DNA of 46,563 nucleotides, from NCBI RefSeq assembly GCF_019041915.1, contig NZ_JAHPYF010000010.1, positions 1 to 46,563 on the forward strand. Reading direction: 5' to 3'. Made by a program: the position numbers and the translations under genes. The stretch is from Collinsella sp. MSK.8.10. GTDB taxonomy: Bacteria > Actinomycetota > Coriobacteriia > Coriobacteriales > Coriobacteriaceae. A model generated the notes under the pieces. That model worked only from the letters and a program-made list of their open reading frames with translations. It was not told the DNA's origin and did no database searches. Position 1 is the first letter of the stretch. Each line of letters opens with the position of its first letter. Shown one piece after another: positions 10,041-19,396 of this stretch.

Positions 10041-10054
10041 CGAACATCTGTGCG
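10041..10054 (+). promoter_or_regulatory. Possible LexA-type box upstream of uvrA
   Basis: CGAACATCTGTGCG has a perfect left half-site (CGAAC) and an imperfect right half of the Gram-positive SOS box CGAACRNRYGTTYG. It lies 62 nt before the uvrA start. No similar box is evident before uvrB or uvrC. Weak evidence. Confidence 0.3.
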
Positions 10055-10115
10055 CGTCGAGTGCGCTAAACTCATCGGCAGTATGATTCGATGCAATAGG
10101 AGGCAAGGAGCTTCC

Positions 10116-12995
10116 ATGTCTGATTCTTCTATCGTTATTCGCGGCGCTCGTGAGCACAACCTCCGTGATATCGATGTTTCCATTCCGCGTGACCAACTCG
10201 TGGTCATTACCGGTCTTTCTGGCTCGGGCAAGAGTTCGCTGGCATTTGACACTATCTATGCCGAGGGCCAGCGTCGATACGTCGAGAGTCTTTCGAGCTA
10301 TGCGCGCCAGTTCTTGGGCCAGATGGACAAACCCGACTTGGATTCAATCGACGGCCTTTCGCCGGCGGTGTCGATCGACCAAAAGACGACGTCTAAAAAC
10401 CCTCGCTCGACGGTTGGCACTGTAACCGAGATTTATGACTATCTGCGCCTGCTGTTCGCCCGTGTGGGCACCCCGCACTGTCCCGAATGCGGCCGCGTCA
10501 TTGAGCGCCAGACGACCGACCAGGTTGCCGACAAGGTCTTGGCGGCGGGGGAGGGCCGCCGCGCGTTTGTGCTGGCACCGGTGGTGCGCGGGCGAAAAGG
10601 CGAGTACACCAAGCTGTTTGAGGACCTTCGCGCCGAGGGCTTTAGCCGCGTGCGTGTCGACGGCGAGGTTCGCTCGCTTGATGACCCTATCGATTTGGAT
10701 AAGAAATTCAAGCACGATATCGAGGTCGTGGTCGACCGCATCGTGATTCGCGAGAACTCGCTGGGCCGTATTGCCGAGTCCGTTGAACAGGCGACTGCGC
10801 TGGCGCACGGCAATGTGAACGTATACTTGCTGCCCGACCGCGACGCTCCCGAGGGGACCGAAGGCGAGTTGCTGGAGTATTCGCTGGCGTTAGCGTGCCC
10901 GGAGCATGGACACTCCATCGATGACCTGCAGCCGCGTGATTTTTCGTTTAACGCTCCCTATGGCGCATGTCCTGAGTGCGACGGCCTGGGCTTTAAGAAA
11001 ACCGTTGATGCCGAGGCGCTGATCGAGGACCCCTCGAAGTCCATTGCCGACGGAGTCTTTGGTAGCCTGTTTGGCAATTCGAACTACTATCCGCAGATTT
11101 TTGCTGCGGTCTGCAAACACTTTAAGGTGAGCGCTGATACGCCGTGGGAGGACTTGCCCCCTCGCGTGCGTCGTGCATTCTTGGATGGCCTGGGCGATAC
11201 GAAGATCTCGGTCGACTACCAAAAGCTCGACGGACGTCGCAGCCAGTGGGATACCAAGTTTTCGGGCGTTCGCAACATCCTGTACGAACGCTATACCGAG
11301 ACGACGAACGAGAACACCAAGGCGCGCCTGGAGAAGTACATTCGCGAGGAGCCGTGCTCGACCTGCCACGGCGCTCGTTTGCGCTCCGAGATGCTCGCCG
11401 TCACCGTGGGCGGTAAGTCCATTTACGAGGTTTGTTGCCTGTCGTGCCGTGAATCGCTCGAGTTTTTTGAGGGCTTGGAACTCACCGAGCGCCAACAGTT
11501 TATCGGCGGCCGTATCGTCAAGGAAATTCTGGAACGTCTGCGTTTTCTGGTCGATGTTGGACTCGACTATCTGACACTCGATCGCGCCTCGGCGACGCTT
11601 TCCGGTGGCGAGGCACAGCGTATTCGACTGGCAACGCAGATCGGCGCGGGTCTCATGGGCGTGCTCTATATTCTGGACGAGCCCTCGATCGGTCTTCATC
11701 AGCGTGACAACGAGCGCCTGATCAAGACGCTCGAGCGCCTGCGCGATATCGGCAATACCGTTATCGTCGTCGAACACGACGAGGATACAATCCGTGCCGC
11801 CGACTACGTGATCGACATGGGGCCCGGCGCCGGTGTCAACGGCGGGCACGTAGTCGCGGCGGGAACGCCTGCTGATATCATGGCGTGTCCTGAGTCGATG
11901 ACGGGCGCTTATCTGACCGGCAAACGAATGATTCGGGTGCCTGATGAACGGCGCAAGCCCGGTCGCGGCTGCCTTAAAATTACGGGCGCTCGAGCCAACA
12001 ACCTCAAAAACGTTACTGCCAAGATCGAGTTTGGTACGCTTACGGTTGTTACCGGCGTGTCGGGATCAGGCAAGAGCTCCCTGGTTACCGACACCATTGC
12101 GCCTGCCCTTACGAATGCTATTCACCGTTCGACGCGCCCCGTGGGTCCGTATAAGAAAATCGAGGGCATCGAGTGTATCGATAAGGTTATCGATATCGAC
12201 CAGTCGCCGATTGGCCGCACGCCGCGTTCCAACCCTGCTACCTATATCGGCCTGTGGGATGATCTTCGCGCGCTGTTTGCGAGTACGCCGGAGTCGAAGG
12301 CGCGCGGCTACTCGCCGGGTCGTTTCTCCTTTAATGTGAGTGGCGGGCGCTGCGAGGCGTGCAAGGGCGACGGGCAGATCAAGATCGAGATGCACTTCCT
12401 TCCCGATATCTATGTTCCCTGCGAAGTTTGCGGCGGTAAACGCTACAACCGCGAGACACTCGAGGTCACCTACCGTGGCAAGACCATCTCGGACGTGCTC
12501 GACATGAGCGTCACCGAGGCGCTGGCCTTCTTTGGGAATATCCCGCAGATTAAGCGCAAGCTCCAGACGCTGTACGATGTAGGCTTAGGCTACGTGAGCC
12601 TGGGCCAGCCCGCCACGACGCTCTCGGGCGGCGAGGCGCAGCGTGTGAAGCTCGCCAAAGAGCTTCATCGACGCCAGACGGGCAAGACGTTCTATATTTT
12701 GGACGAGCCGACGACCGGGCTTCATTTTGAGGACGTCCGCCAGCTGCTCGATGTGCTGCAGCGCTTGGTCGATGCGGGCAACACGGTGCTGGTGATTGAG
12801 CACAACCTTGATGTCATCAAGGTTGCCGACCGCCTGATCGATATGGGTCCCGAGGGCGGTAACGGCGGCGGAACCGTCGTGGTTTCGGGTACACCGGAGC
12901 AGGTTGCGGACTGTCCGCAGAGTTATACGGGCAAGTTTTTGGCGCCGTTGCTCAGGCGTGACCGGGAGCGCCAGGCTCAACTTGATGCTCAATAA
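10116..12995 (+). CDS. uvrA: Excinuclease ABC subunit A
   Basis: This 959-residue protein is the damage-recognition ATPase of nucleotide excision repair. It has two ABC modules. The first has GLSGSGKS at residues 33-40 and the signature [16 protein letters not shown]. The second has GVSGSGKSS and [15 protein letters not shown]. Zinc-binding cysteine clusters are visible (CPECG; CPEHG...[14 protein letters not shown]...CEVCGG). The start at 10116 is preferred over upstream in-frame codons because AAGGAG ends 5 nt before it and residue 2 onward ([15 protein letters not shown]) matches the family N-terminus. A 10-bp hairpin follows the stop codon. Confidence 0.98.
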   Translation: MSDSSIVIRGAREHNLRDIDVSIPRDQLVVITGLSGSGKSSLAFDTIYAEGQRRYVESLSSYARQFLGQMDKPDLDSIDGLSPAVSIDQKTTSKNPRSTVGTVTEIYDYLRLLFARVGTPHCPECGRVIERQTTDQVADKVLAAGEGRRAFVLAPVVRGRKGEYTKLFEDLRAEGFSRVRVDGEVRSLDDPIDLDKKFKHDIEVVVDRIVIRENSLGRIAESVEQATALAHGNVNVYLLPDRDAPEGTEGELLEYSLALACPEHGHSIDDLQPRDFSFNAPYGACPECDGLGFKKTVDAEALIEDPSKSIADGVFGSLFGNSNYYPQIFAAVCKHFKVSADTPWEDLPPRVRRAFLDGLGDTKISVDYQKLDGRRSQWDTKFSGVRNILYERYTETTNENTKARLEKYIREEPCSTCHGARLRSEMLAVTVGGKSIYEVCCLSCRESLEFFEGLELTERQQFIGGRIVKEILERLRFLVDVGLDYLTLDRASATLSGGEAQRIRLATQIGAGLMGVLYILDEPSIGLHQRDNERLIKTLERLRDIGNTVIVVEHDEDTIRAADYVIDMGPGAGVNGGHVVAAGTPADIMACPESMTGAYLTGKRMIRVPDERRKPGRGCLKITGARANNLKNVTAKIEFGTLTVVTGVSGSGKSSLVTDTIAPALTNAIHRSTRPVGPYKKIEGIECIDKVIDIDQSPIGRTPRSNPATYIGLWDDLRALFASTPESKARGYSPGRFSFNVSGGRCEACKGDGQIKIEMHFLPDIYVPCEVCGGKRYNRETLEVTYRGKTISDVLDMSVTEALAFFGNIPQIKRKLQTLYDVGLGYVSLGQPATTLSGGEAQRVKLAKELHRRQTGKTFYILDEPTTGLHFEDVRQLLDVLQRLVDAGNTVLVIEHNLDVIKVADRLIDMGPEGGNGGGTVVVSGTPEQVADCPQSYTGKFLAPLLRRDRERQAQLDAQ

Positions 12996-13015
12996 ATAGG
13001 CGATTCAGTTTATGG

Positions 13016-13050
13016 GCGCCATCGACTCCTCGTGATTCGATGGCGCTTGC
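13016..13050 (+). terminator. Hairpin downstream of uvrA
   Basis: GCGCCATCGA (13016-13025) pairs perfectly with 13037-13046 across an 11-nt loop. The tail is TTGCTG rather than a T-run, so it may be a weak or factor-assisted terminator. Confidence 0.55.
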
Positions 13051-13127
13051 TGTGTCGAAGTGACGTATGCTGCCGAATTGGACATATACTTAATCTTTGC
13101 GTCCGAATGCGAGGGAAAGGATATGTC

Positions 13128-13628
13128 ATGGCAAAGGCTGTAAAGACGCCAAAAACCAATGCGATGCGCGAGCTGGAAAGTGCCGGCATTTCCTATGTTC
13201 TACATACGTACGAAGACGATGGTGATGAGTCGGTGGGCCTGGGGGTCGCGATTTCGGAGCAGCTTGGCGAGGAGCCCGGTCAAGGATTTAAGACTTTGGT
13301 CTGCGTGACACCGTCCAACGACTATGTCGTGTGCTGCATCCCTGTTGCCGACGAGCTCGATCTAAAGTCCGCCGCGCGTGCCGCGGGGGAGAAGTCCTTG
13401 GCCATGATGCATGTGAAGGATTTGCTTGCGGCGACTGGCTACGTTCGCGGCGGCTGCAGCCCGGTCGGTATGAAAAAACGCTACCGGACGCTCATTGATG
13501 AGACATGTGTCCTTTGGGATACCATTTTTATTTCGGGAGGCAAGCGCGGTTATCAGCTCGAGCTTGCACCCGATGATTTAATTGCATTTTGCGGGGCGAC
13601 GGTTGCCGCGATTACGAGAGAGGACTGA
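13128..13628 (+). CDS. ybaK: Cys-tRNA(Pro)/Cys-tRNA(Cys) deacylase, YbaK/EbsC family
   Basis: This 166-residue protein belongs to the YbaK family, which hydrolyses mischarged Cys-tRNA(Pro) in trans. Visible family features are the TNAMRELESAGISY N-terminus, the KTLVC strand, the K-S/L-A segment near residue 90 and the C-terminal GGCSPVGMKKRY motif. The ATG at 13128 follows GGAAAGG by 7 nt; an upstream in-frame extension is rejected because it does not resemble the family. The stop codon lies 3 bp before murJ, so ybaK, murJ and uvrC are likely one operon. Confidence 0.92.
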   Translation: MAKAVKTPKTNAMRELESAGISYVLHTYEDDGDESVGLGVAISEQLGEEPGQGFKTLVCVTPSNDYVVCCIPVADELDLKSAARAAGEKSLAMMHVKDLLAATGYVRGGCSPVGMKKRYRTLIDETCVLWDTIFISGGKRGYQLELAPDDLIAFCGATVAAITRED

Positions 13629-13631
13629 GCG

Positions 13632-15314
13632 ATGCCGCAGGAAGAATTGAAGCGCGGAGCTCATTTTGCAAGAGAATCTGCGCCTCAGACACCCTCGTCC
13701 GAAGCTCCTTCGTCGCGAGATGACACTGACGACATGGGCTCGTCGGACTACTCCACGGTTGGTCGTTCCGCCGGGCTTATGACCATCCTGACCATCGTGT
13801 CTCGCGTCACCGGTTTTATCCGCACGTGGGCAATGGCGGCCGCTATCGGCATGTCGCTACTCTCGTCCTCCTATCAAGTCGCCAACAACCTGCCCAATAT
13901 GCTCTACGAACTCGTGATGGGCGGCATGCTCGTGACGGCGTTTTTGCCCGTGTACATGGGCGTGAGGCGTGAGCAGGGTCGCGAGGCCTCGAACGAGTAC
14001 GTGGGCAACCTGCTCGGCATTCTGCTTTTGGTGCTGGGTGGCATTTCGTTGCTGGGGACCGTGTTCGCCCCGGGCTTTATCTGGACGCAATCGTTCCTTT
14101 CGGGTGACGGCGGCAGCATGGATACCGCTGCGTTCATGTTCCGTTTCTTTGCCATCCAGATTCTGTTTTATGGTTTGGGCTCGGTGTTCTCGGGCGTTCT
14201 CAACGCACACCGCGACTACTTCTGGTCGACGTTTGCCCCGGTCCTCAACAATGTGATCGTCATTGCGAGCTTTATGGGTTTTGCGCCCGTGTCCGCACAG
14301 TTTGGCGAACGTGCCGGCATCATCTTGATTGCGGCCGGTACGACCCTCGGTGTCTTTGTTCAGATGGCATGTCAGATCCCCGCGCTTGGCAAGCACGGCG
14401 TGCATCCCCATATCCATATCGACTTTAAGGACCCCGCACTGCGCCAGACGATTGCGCTCGGTATCCCGACGCTGCTCGCCACGGTGTGCATGTTTGTCTC
14501 GACTTCTATCACCAACGCTGCCGCGCTGGTGGTCCAGCCCGAGACTGGTCCTTCCGTCATCGCCTATGCGCGCCTGTGGTACACGCTGCCCTACGCGCTG
14601 ATTGCCGCCTCGCTTTCGACGGCGCTCTATACCGAGCTCTCTCACGACGCACAGGAGAAGGATTACGACAGCGTTCGCACGGGCATTTCGCGTGGCGTCG
14701 CCCAGATGCTGTTCTTCCTGATTCCGTTCGCGCTGTACCTGATTGTCTTCGCACGTCCGCTCAACATGATCTACTGTGCTGGCAAGTTCGATGAATCCGG
14801 CGTGACGCTGGTGTCCGAGTACCTTGTCTACCTGGCGCTCTCGCTGCCGCTCTACGGCGTGGTCGTGTTGATGCAGAAGAGCTTCTCTGCCTTGCTCGAC
14901 ATGAAGCCCTATAGCCGCTATTGCCTGTATTCCGCCATCGGCCAGGCCGGCTCGGTTCTGCTGTTTGGCGTTGTGCTGGGCTTCGGTATGCCGGCAATCG
15001 CGCTTTCGTATGTCGTCGATTACGTGATCTTGGTCGGTTGCTCGCTGTGGTGGCTGCGTCGTCGTCTGCGTGGCCTTCAGGTCAAATCTATCCTGCATGG
15101 CGGTTTCTTTGGCCTTTTGTTCGGCGGCCTGGGTGCTGCCGCAGGCGCCGGCGTCATGTGGGCGCTTGAACACTTTGTCGGGGCACTTGGCGGCTCGATT
15201 CTGATTACTCTTGGCTACGTTTGCGTTGCGGGTGTCGTCTCGCTTGCTGTTACCTTTGGCCTTGCCGTTGTCCTTAAGATGCCCGAGGTCTCGGCGCTGC
15301 TTCGTCGCAAGTAG
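13632..15314 (+). CDS. murJ: Lipid II flippase MurJ
   Basis: This 560-residue polytopic membrane protein of the MOP/MVF superfamily moves lipid II across the cytoplasmic membrane for peptidoglycan synthesis. After a hydrophilic Ser/Asp-rich N-terminus of about 45 residues, the membrane part begins with the family segment SRVTGFIRTWAMAAAIG and the NLPNMLYELVMGGML motif. The pattern suggests about 14 helices. The N-terminal extension is a deviation from the compact proteobacterial form. It starts 3 bp after ybaK and its stop codon directly abuts the GTG of uvrC. Confidence 0.93.
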   Translation: MPQEELKRGAHFARESAPQTPSSEAPSSRDDTDDMGSSDYSTVGRSAGLMTILTIVSRVTGFIRTWAMAAAIGMSLLSSSYQVANNLPNMLYELVMGGMLVTAFLPVYMGVRREQGREASNEYVGNLLGILLLVLGGISLLGTVFAPGFIWTQSFLSGDGGSMDTAAFMFRFFAIQILFYGLGSVFSGVLNAHRDYFWSTFAPVLNNVIVIASFMGFAPVSAQFGERAGIILIAAGTTLGVFVQMACQIPALGKHGVHPHIHIDFKDPALRQTIALGIPTLLATVCMFVSTSITNAAALVVQPETGPSVIAYARLWYTLPYALIAASLSTALYTELSHDAQEKDYDSVRTGISRGVAQMLFFLIPFALYLIVFARPLNMIYCAGKFDESGVTLVSEYLVYLALSLPLYGVVVLMQKSFSALLDMKPYSRYCLYSAIGQAGSVLLFGVVLGFGMPAIALSYVVDYVILVGCSLWWLRRRLRGLQVKSILHGGFFGLLFGGLGAAAGAGVMWALEHFVGALGGSILITLGYVCVAGVVSLAVTFGLAVVLKMPEVSALLRRK

Positions 15315-17261
15315 GTGCGTGTGGCCGGTCACGACAACATTCCAACACTCGCCGAGCAGGTTTCGCGCGTTCCCACGCAGCCCGGATGCTACCTTTGGAA
15401 AGATGCCAAGGGCGATGTCATCTACGTTGGCAAGGCGAAAAACCTGCGTTCCCGTATGCGCCAGTACGTGACGCTGCAGGATGAGCGCCAAAAAATACCG
15501 CTCATGATGCAATTGGTTGCGAGCTTTGACTACATCGTTGTCGAAACCGAGCATGAGGCGCTTGTACTCGAGCGCAACCTGATCGGCCAGTACCATCCGT
15601 ACTTTAACGTCGACCTCAAGGATGACAAGAGCTACCCCTTTATCGCCATTACAAAGGGCGACCTGTATCCCGCTATCAAATACACGCGTGAGCGTCATAA
15701 GCCGGGAACGCGCTATTTTGGACCCTATACCGATAGCCGTGCGGCACGTGAGACGATAGATACGCTGCGCAAGGTTATCCCCATCTGCTCTGCATCCTGT
15801 GCGGAGTGGCGTCGTTGTCGCCGTATCATCGAGTCCCACAAGGGCGAGGAAGACATCGTCAATATGATTTGCGCACAAAACGGGCGTCCCTGCTTCGACT
15901 ACCATGTCGGGCGCGGGCCGGGTGCGTGTGTCGGCGCGATTTCCCCGGCAGACTATGCCAAGAACGTCAAGCGTGTCGAGCGCTTTTTGTCGGGCCATCG
16001 CAAGGATGTCGTCGACGAGCTGACTTCCGAGATGGCGGATGCCGCCGAGGCACTCGATTTTGAGCGCGCGGCACGCGTCAAGCGTCGTTTGGAGGTCATC
16101 AGGGGTCTGGACGACCGTCAGCAAGTCGTTTTTCCCTCCAGTGTCGATATCGATGTCATCGGTTTCTATCGCGAGGAGACCATCTCTGCCGCTTGCGTCT
16201 TTGTCGTGCGTGAGGGCCGAACAGTTCGCACCTGCGAGTTCATTCTCGACAAGGGTCTTGATGTTGACGAGGAAGAGCTCCAGTCGGGCTTTCTTAAGCG
16301 CTATTACGACGAGACGGCTGATATTCCAGCTGAGATAAACCTCTCTGTCGAGCTTGAGGATGCGGAGGCGCTGGGGGAGTGGCTTGCAGGTAAGCGCGAG
16401 CGTTCCTGCCATCTCCATAGGCCGCAGCGTGGCGAAAAGCACCGTTTGCTCGATATGGCATCCAAAAATGCGCGCCATGCCCTCATGCGCTACATGATGC
16501 GAACGGGGTACGCTGACGACCGCACCAATCAAGCGCTCCTAGAGCTCGAAAGCGCGCTGGCGCTGCCGGCGCCGCCGATGCGTATCGAGTGCTTCGATAT
16601 CTCGACGCTGCACGGAACCTTTACCGTCGCCTCGATGGTGGTGCTTACCAACGGGCGCGCCGACAAGAGCCAGTACCGTCGTTTTAAAATTCAGGCCGAA
16701 TTGGACGAGGCAAACGACTTCGTGTCGATGTCCGAGGTTTTGGGACGACGCTATGCTCCCGAGCGCATGGCCGACGAGCGCTTTGGCTCGCGCCCCGATT
16801 TGCTCGTTGTCGATGGCGGTAAGCCGCAATTGACCGCTGCGATCAAGCAACTTGAGGCTCTTGGGCTCGATATACCAGTTTGTGGCTTGGCAAAGGCCGA
16901 TGAGGAAGTTTTTGTGCCTTGGGACGAGACTCCCGTCGTGCTGCCGACCGGGTCCGCGTCGCTCTATCTAATTAAACAGGTACGCGATGAGTCCCACCGA
17001 TTTGCCATCACGTTCCACCGCGAGTTGCGCGATAAAGCCATGACGGTTTCGGTACTCGATGACGTTCCGGGCGTGGGACCCACCAGAAAACGTGCCCTTA
17101 TGCGCCATTTTGGCTCGATGAAGCGTTTGCGCGCGGCGAGCGAGCAAGAGATCGCGGAAGTTCGCGGCATACCTGCCGATGTTGCCAAGGCGGTCCACGA
17201 GGCGCTCGTTGCATGGAATGCCGAGCGCGCCCAGACATCGGCCAACCGTTCCGAAAACTAA
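15315..17261 (+). CDS. uvrC: Excinuclease ABC subunit C
   Basis: This 648-residue dual-incision nuclease acts with UvrB. The N-terminal GIY-YIG nuclease is visible as GCYLWKD and VIYVGKAKNLRSR. A UVR motif (ALDFERAARVKRRLEVI) follows. The RNase H-like domain contains RIECFDIS and VVDGGKPQL, and the end carries a helix-hairpin-helix (DDVPGVGPTRKRALMRHFG). The cysteine region after the nuclease is unusual: it has extra residues (CAEWRRC) and GRGPGACVG where GRCxxPC is common. The start is GTG at 15315, immediately after the murJ stop; GTG at 15321 is an alternative, and neither has a clear ribosome-binding site. Confidence 0.96.
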   Translation: MRVAGHDNIPTLAEQVSRVPTQPGCYLWKDAKGDVIYVGKAKNLRSRMRQYVTLQDERQKIPLMMQLVASFDYIVVETEHEALVLERNLIGQYHPYFNVDLKDDKSYPFIAITKGDLYPAIKYTRERHKPGTRYFGPYTDSRAARETIDTLRKVIPICSASCAEWRRCRRIIESHKGEEDIVNMICAQNGRPCFDYHVGRGPGACVGAISPADYAKNVKRVERFLSGHRKDVVDELTSEMADAAEALDFERAARVKRRLEVIRGLDDRQQVVFPSSVDIDVIGFYREETISAACVFVVREGRTVRTCEFILDKGLDVDEEELQSGFLKRYYDETADIPAEINLSVELEDAEALGEWLAGKRERSCHLHRPQRGEKHRLLDMASKNARHALMRYMMRTGYADDRTNQALLELESALALPAPPMRIECFDISTLHGTFTVASMVVLTNGRADKSQYRRFKIQAELDEANDFVSMSEVLGRRYAPERMADERFGSRPDLLVVDGGKPQLTAAIKQLEALGLDIPVCGLAKADEEVFVPWDETPVVLPTGSASLYLIKQVRDESHRFAITFHRELRDKAMTVSVLDDVPGVGPTRKRALMRHFGSMKRLRAASEQEIAEVRGIPADVAKAVHEALVAWNAERAQTSANRSEN

Positions 17262-17400
17262 ATGCGCTTCTAAACAACTGATATACATGATTGCGCGATT
17301 TTCAACCATTTATTACGCCATGATTGCCTGCTGGTTTCGGGTTTTATTAACGCTAAAACGTTTGACTAACCCAAGCGAAAACCCTGCTATCCTGCGGGTT
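17262..17400 (+). promoter_or_regulatory. Promoter and LacI/CcpA-like palindrome of the sialic-acid cluster
   Basis: TTGACT (17362-17367) and an extended -10, TGCTATCCT (17385-17393), form a candidate promoter. The palindrome AAACGTTT (17356-17363) with a central CG overlaps the -35, as expected for a LacI-family or catabolite-control operator. GGGTTTT (17339-17345) and AAAACCC (17378-17384) form an inverted repeat around the -35. No terminator for uvrC is apparent in 17262-17330. Confidence 0.5.
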
Positions 17401-17625
17401 GACGAAGACTGATATCTCACCTCGCCGATACATACTGTCTGGCGAATCGTTTGTCAACGAATTCGGTGAACGGTAGTAAATACCGTTCAAGCGTATGTAT
17501 GTATCGGTCGCCGAGCGCGGCACCTCAGTTGGGTTCGTCGGTAGGTAAGGTATATATCGTCCGCAAGTTGCGCGGGGGCAAGTCTAGGTGCTCCCGAGTA
17601 AGATTCTCTATTGATAGGAGAAGAC
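17401..17625 (+). promoter_or_regulatory. Structured 5' leader of the sialic-acid transporter operon
   Basis: Between the promoter and the first gene lie about 225 nt without a plausible gene. CCGATACATAC (17425-17435) pairs perfectly with 17497-17507 (11 bp) and encloses a second hairpin, TGAACGGTA (17467-17475) with 17481-17489 (9 bp, 5-nt loop). GCACCT (17520-17525) can pair with 17586-17591. It resembles a regulatory RNA leader, but I do not recognise a known riboswitch class. Confidence 0.5.
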
Positions 17626-19239
17626 ATGGCCATCATCAACAAGGGTATGTCCAGGCGTTCGTTCCTCGGCCTCACCGGCAGCGTCGCTGCTGTCGCAGGG
17701 CTTGGTCTCACCGGCTGCGGTGGCAGCTCTAGCGACGAGGGTTCCGCTTCCGGTTCCACCGATTCCGCCAACCGTGGCGGCGGCGTGATCACCGCTGGTT
17801 CCGCTTACGCTCCGTCCAGCTTCGATCCCGCCAGCACCGGCTCCGCTGTGGGCCTGGGTGCTAACTGGCACGTCGTCGAGGGCCTCTACGGCATCGATTA
17901 CCACGACTACAGCACCTTCAACGAGCTCGCCACCGACGATCCCAAGTCTGTGGACGACACCACTTTCGAGGTCACCATCCGTAAGGGTGCCAAGTTCTCC
18001 GATGGCACCGAGGTCACCGCTGACGATGTCGTTGCCTCCTACACCGCTTGCGCCGCTTCCGCTACCTATGCTCCGTTCTTCCAGCCCTTCGAGTCCATCG
18101 AGGCCAAGGACGCCAGCACCGTGACGGTCAAGACCAAGGTCCCCAACTTCTCCCTGCTCAAGGATCGTCTGGCCATCGTCCGCGTTACCCCGGCCACCCA
18201 GACCGAGGAGGATCGCGCCAAGCAGCCGATCGGTTCCGGCCCCTGGATGTACGACTCTATCTCCGATACCGAGATCACTCTGGTTCCCAACCCCGAGTAC
18301 AACGGTGAGTATGCTGCCGAGGATAAGAAGATCCAGTACAGCATCCTGACCGACCCCACCGCTCGCGTTACCGCTCAGCAGGAGGGCTCCACGCTCGTTA
18401 TGGAGCTCGTTACCGCTGACGCCGTCGACCAGCTCGAGAGCGCCGGCTGCAAGATCGATAACGTTCAGGGTTTCGGCACCCGCTTCATCATGTTCAACGT
18501 CGCCAAGGAGCCTTGGAACAACGTCAAGGTCCGTCAGGCCGTCATGTATGCGCTCGACACCGAGAAGATGGTCAGCAACACCTTCGCCGGCCTTGCCACC
18601 GCTGCCAGCTGCTACCTGCCCAAGAGCTTCACCAACTATCATGAGGCTTCCACGGTGTACAAGACCGACGCCAAGAAGGCTAAGAAGCTCATCGAGGAGT
18701 CTGGCATCACCCCGGGTGCCATCACCCTGCGCACCACCGACAACGAGCAGATTAAGGGCATGGCCGCCCAGGTCAAGAACGACCTCGACGCTCTCGGCTT
18801 CGATGTGACCATCCAGACCGATACCTCGCCGGCTACCTACGCTGCCATTGACGGCGGCGAGGCCTACGATATCCTCCTTGCCCCTGGCGATCCTTCCTGC
18901 TTCGGCGCTGATCCCGACCTGCTGCTCAACTGGTGGTACGGCGACAACGTCTGGATGCAGACCCGTTGCCCGTGGAAGGAGTCCGCTGAGTGGCAGAAGC
19001 TCCACGGTCTCATGGACGAGGCTCTTGCCGCCGAGGGCGACGAGCAGCAGAAGAAGTGGAACGAGTGCTTCGACATCATTGCCGACAACGCCGTTCTGTA
19101 CCCCGTTGTCCACGTCAAGACCGTCTCCGCTTCCTGGGACGATCCGTCCACTGCGCCCAACGGCGAGGCCCTCGATGGCTTCAAGGGCATCGGCACGACG
19201 AGCATGTCCTTCAGGGGCGTTGCGACCGTCAAGGCGTAA
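17626..19239 (+). CDS. satA: Family 5 extracellular solute-binding lipoprotein, sialic-acid transporter (SatA-like)
   Basis: This 537-residue solute-binding protein of the peptide/nickel (family 5) type is the likely ligand receptor of the adjacent ABC transporter. The N-terminus SRRSFLGLTG is a twin-arginine motif, followed by the lipobox LTGC, so it should be exported folded and lipid-anchored. Family landmarks (SFDPASTGSA, FSDGTEVTADDVVASY, VRQAVMYALD) are present. Family 5 receptors mostly bind peptides, but the SatABCD transporter of Haemophilus ducreyi uses this type for N-acetylneuraminate. The ligand here is inferred from NanA, NanK and NanE downstream. AGGAG lies 5 nt before the ATG at 17626. 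Confidence 0.8.
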   Translation: MAIINKGMSRRSFLGLTGSVAAVAGLGLTGCGGSSSDEGSASGSTDSANRGGGVITAGSAYAPSSFDPASTGSAVGLGANWHVVEGLYGIDYHDYSTFNELATDDPKSVDDTTFEVTIRKGAKFSDGTEVTADDVVASYTACAASATYAPFFQPFESIEAKDASTVTVKTKVPNFSLLKDRLAIVRVTPATQTEEDRAKQPIGSGPWMYDSISDTEITLVPNPEYNGEYAAEDKKIQYSILTDPTARVTAQQEGSTLVMELVTADAVDQLESAGCKIDNVQGFGTRFIMFNVAKEPWNNVKVRQAVMYALDTEKMVSNTFAGLATAASCYLPKSFTNYHEASTVYKTDAKKAKKLIEESGITPGAITLRTTDNEQIKGMAAQVKNDLDALGFDVTIQTDTSPATYAAIDGGEAYDILLAPGDPSCFGADPDLLLNWWYGDNVWMQTRCPWKESAEWQKLHGLMDEALAAEGDEQQKKWNECFDIIADNAVLYPVVHVKTVSASWDDPSTAPNGEALDGFKGIGTTSMSFRGVATVKA

Positions 19240-19301
19240 GACTCGCTTGAGTCTGTATGCAGGATGTCGGTCGTTGGGATCGTATCCTCATAGTTGAAAC
19301 A

Positions 19302-19335
19302 AAGACCCGGGCGGCAACGATGTCGCTCGGGTCTT
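19302..19335 (+). terminator. Intergenic hairpin after the solute-binding protein gene
   Basis: AAGACCCG (19302-19309), extended by four more pairs including one G-T, folds onto 19324-19335 with a 10-nt loop. There is no T-run. Such hairpins after the binding-protein gene typically stabilise the upstream mRNA or attenuate read-through, giving excess receptor over permease. Confidence 0.6.
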
Positions 19336-19396
19336 GTAATGAGTATCCGTACTCATATACCAGTTGGTCCTACCGACAAAAGAAAGGGGAGAGAAC

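Noticed and set aside
17401..17625. A known riboswitch (for example glmS, TPP or preQ1)
   Set aside because: I could not find the conserved core sequences of these classes; only the pairings are supported.
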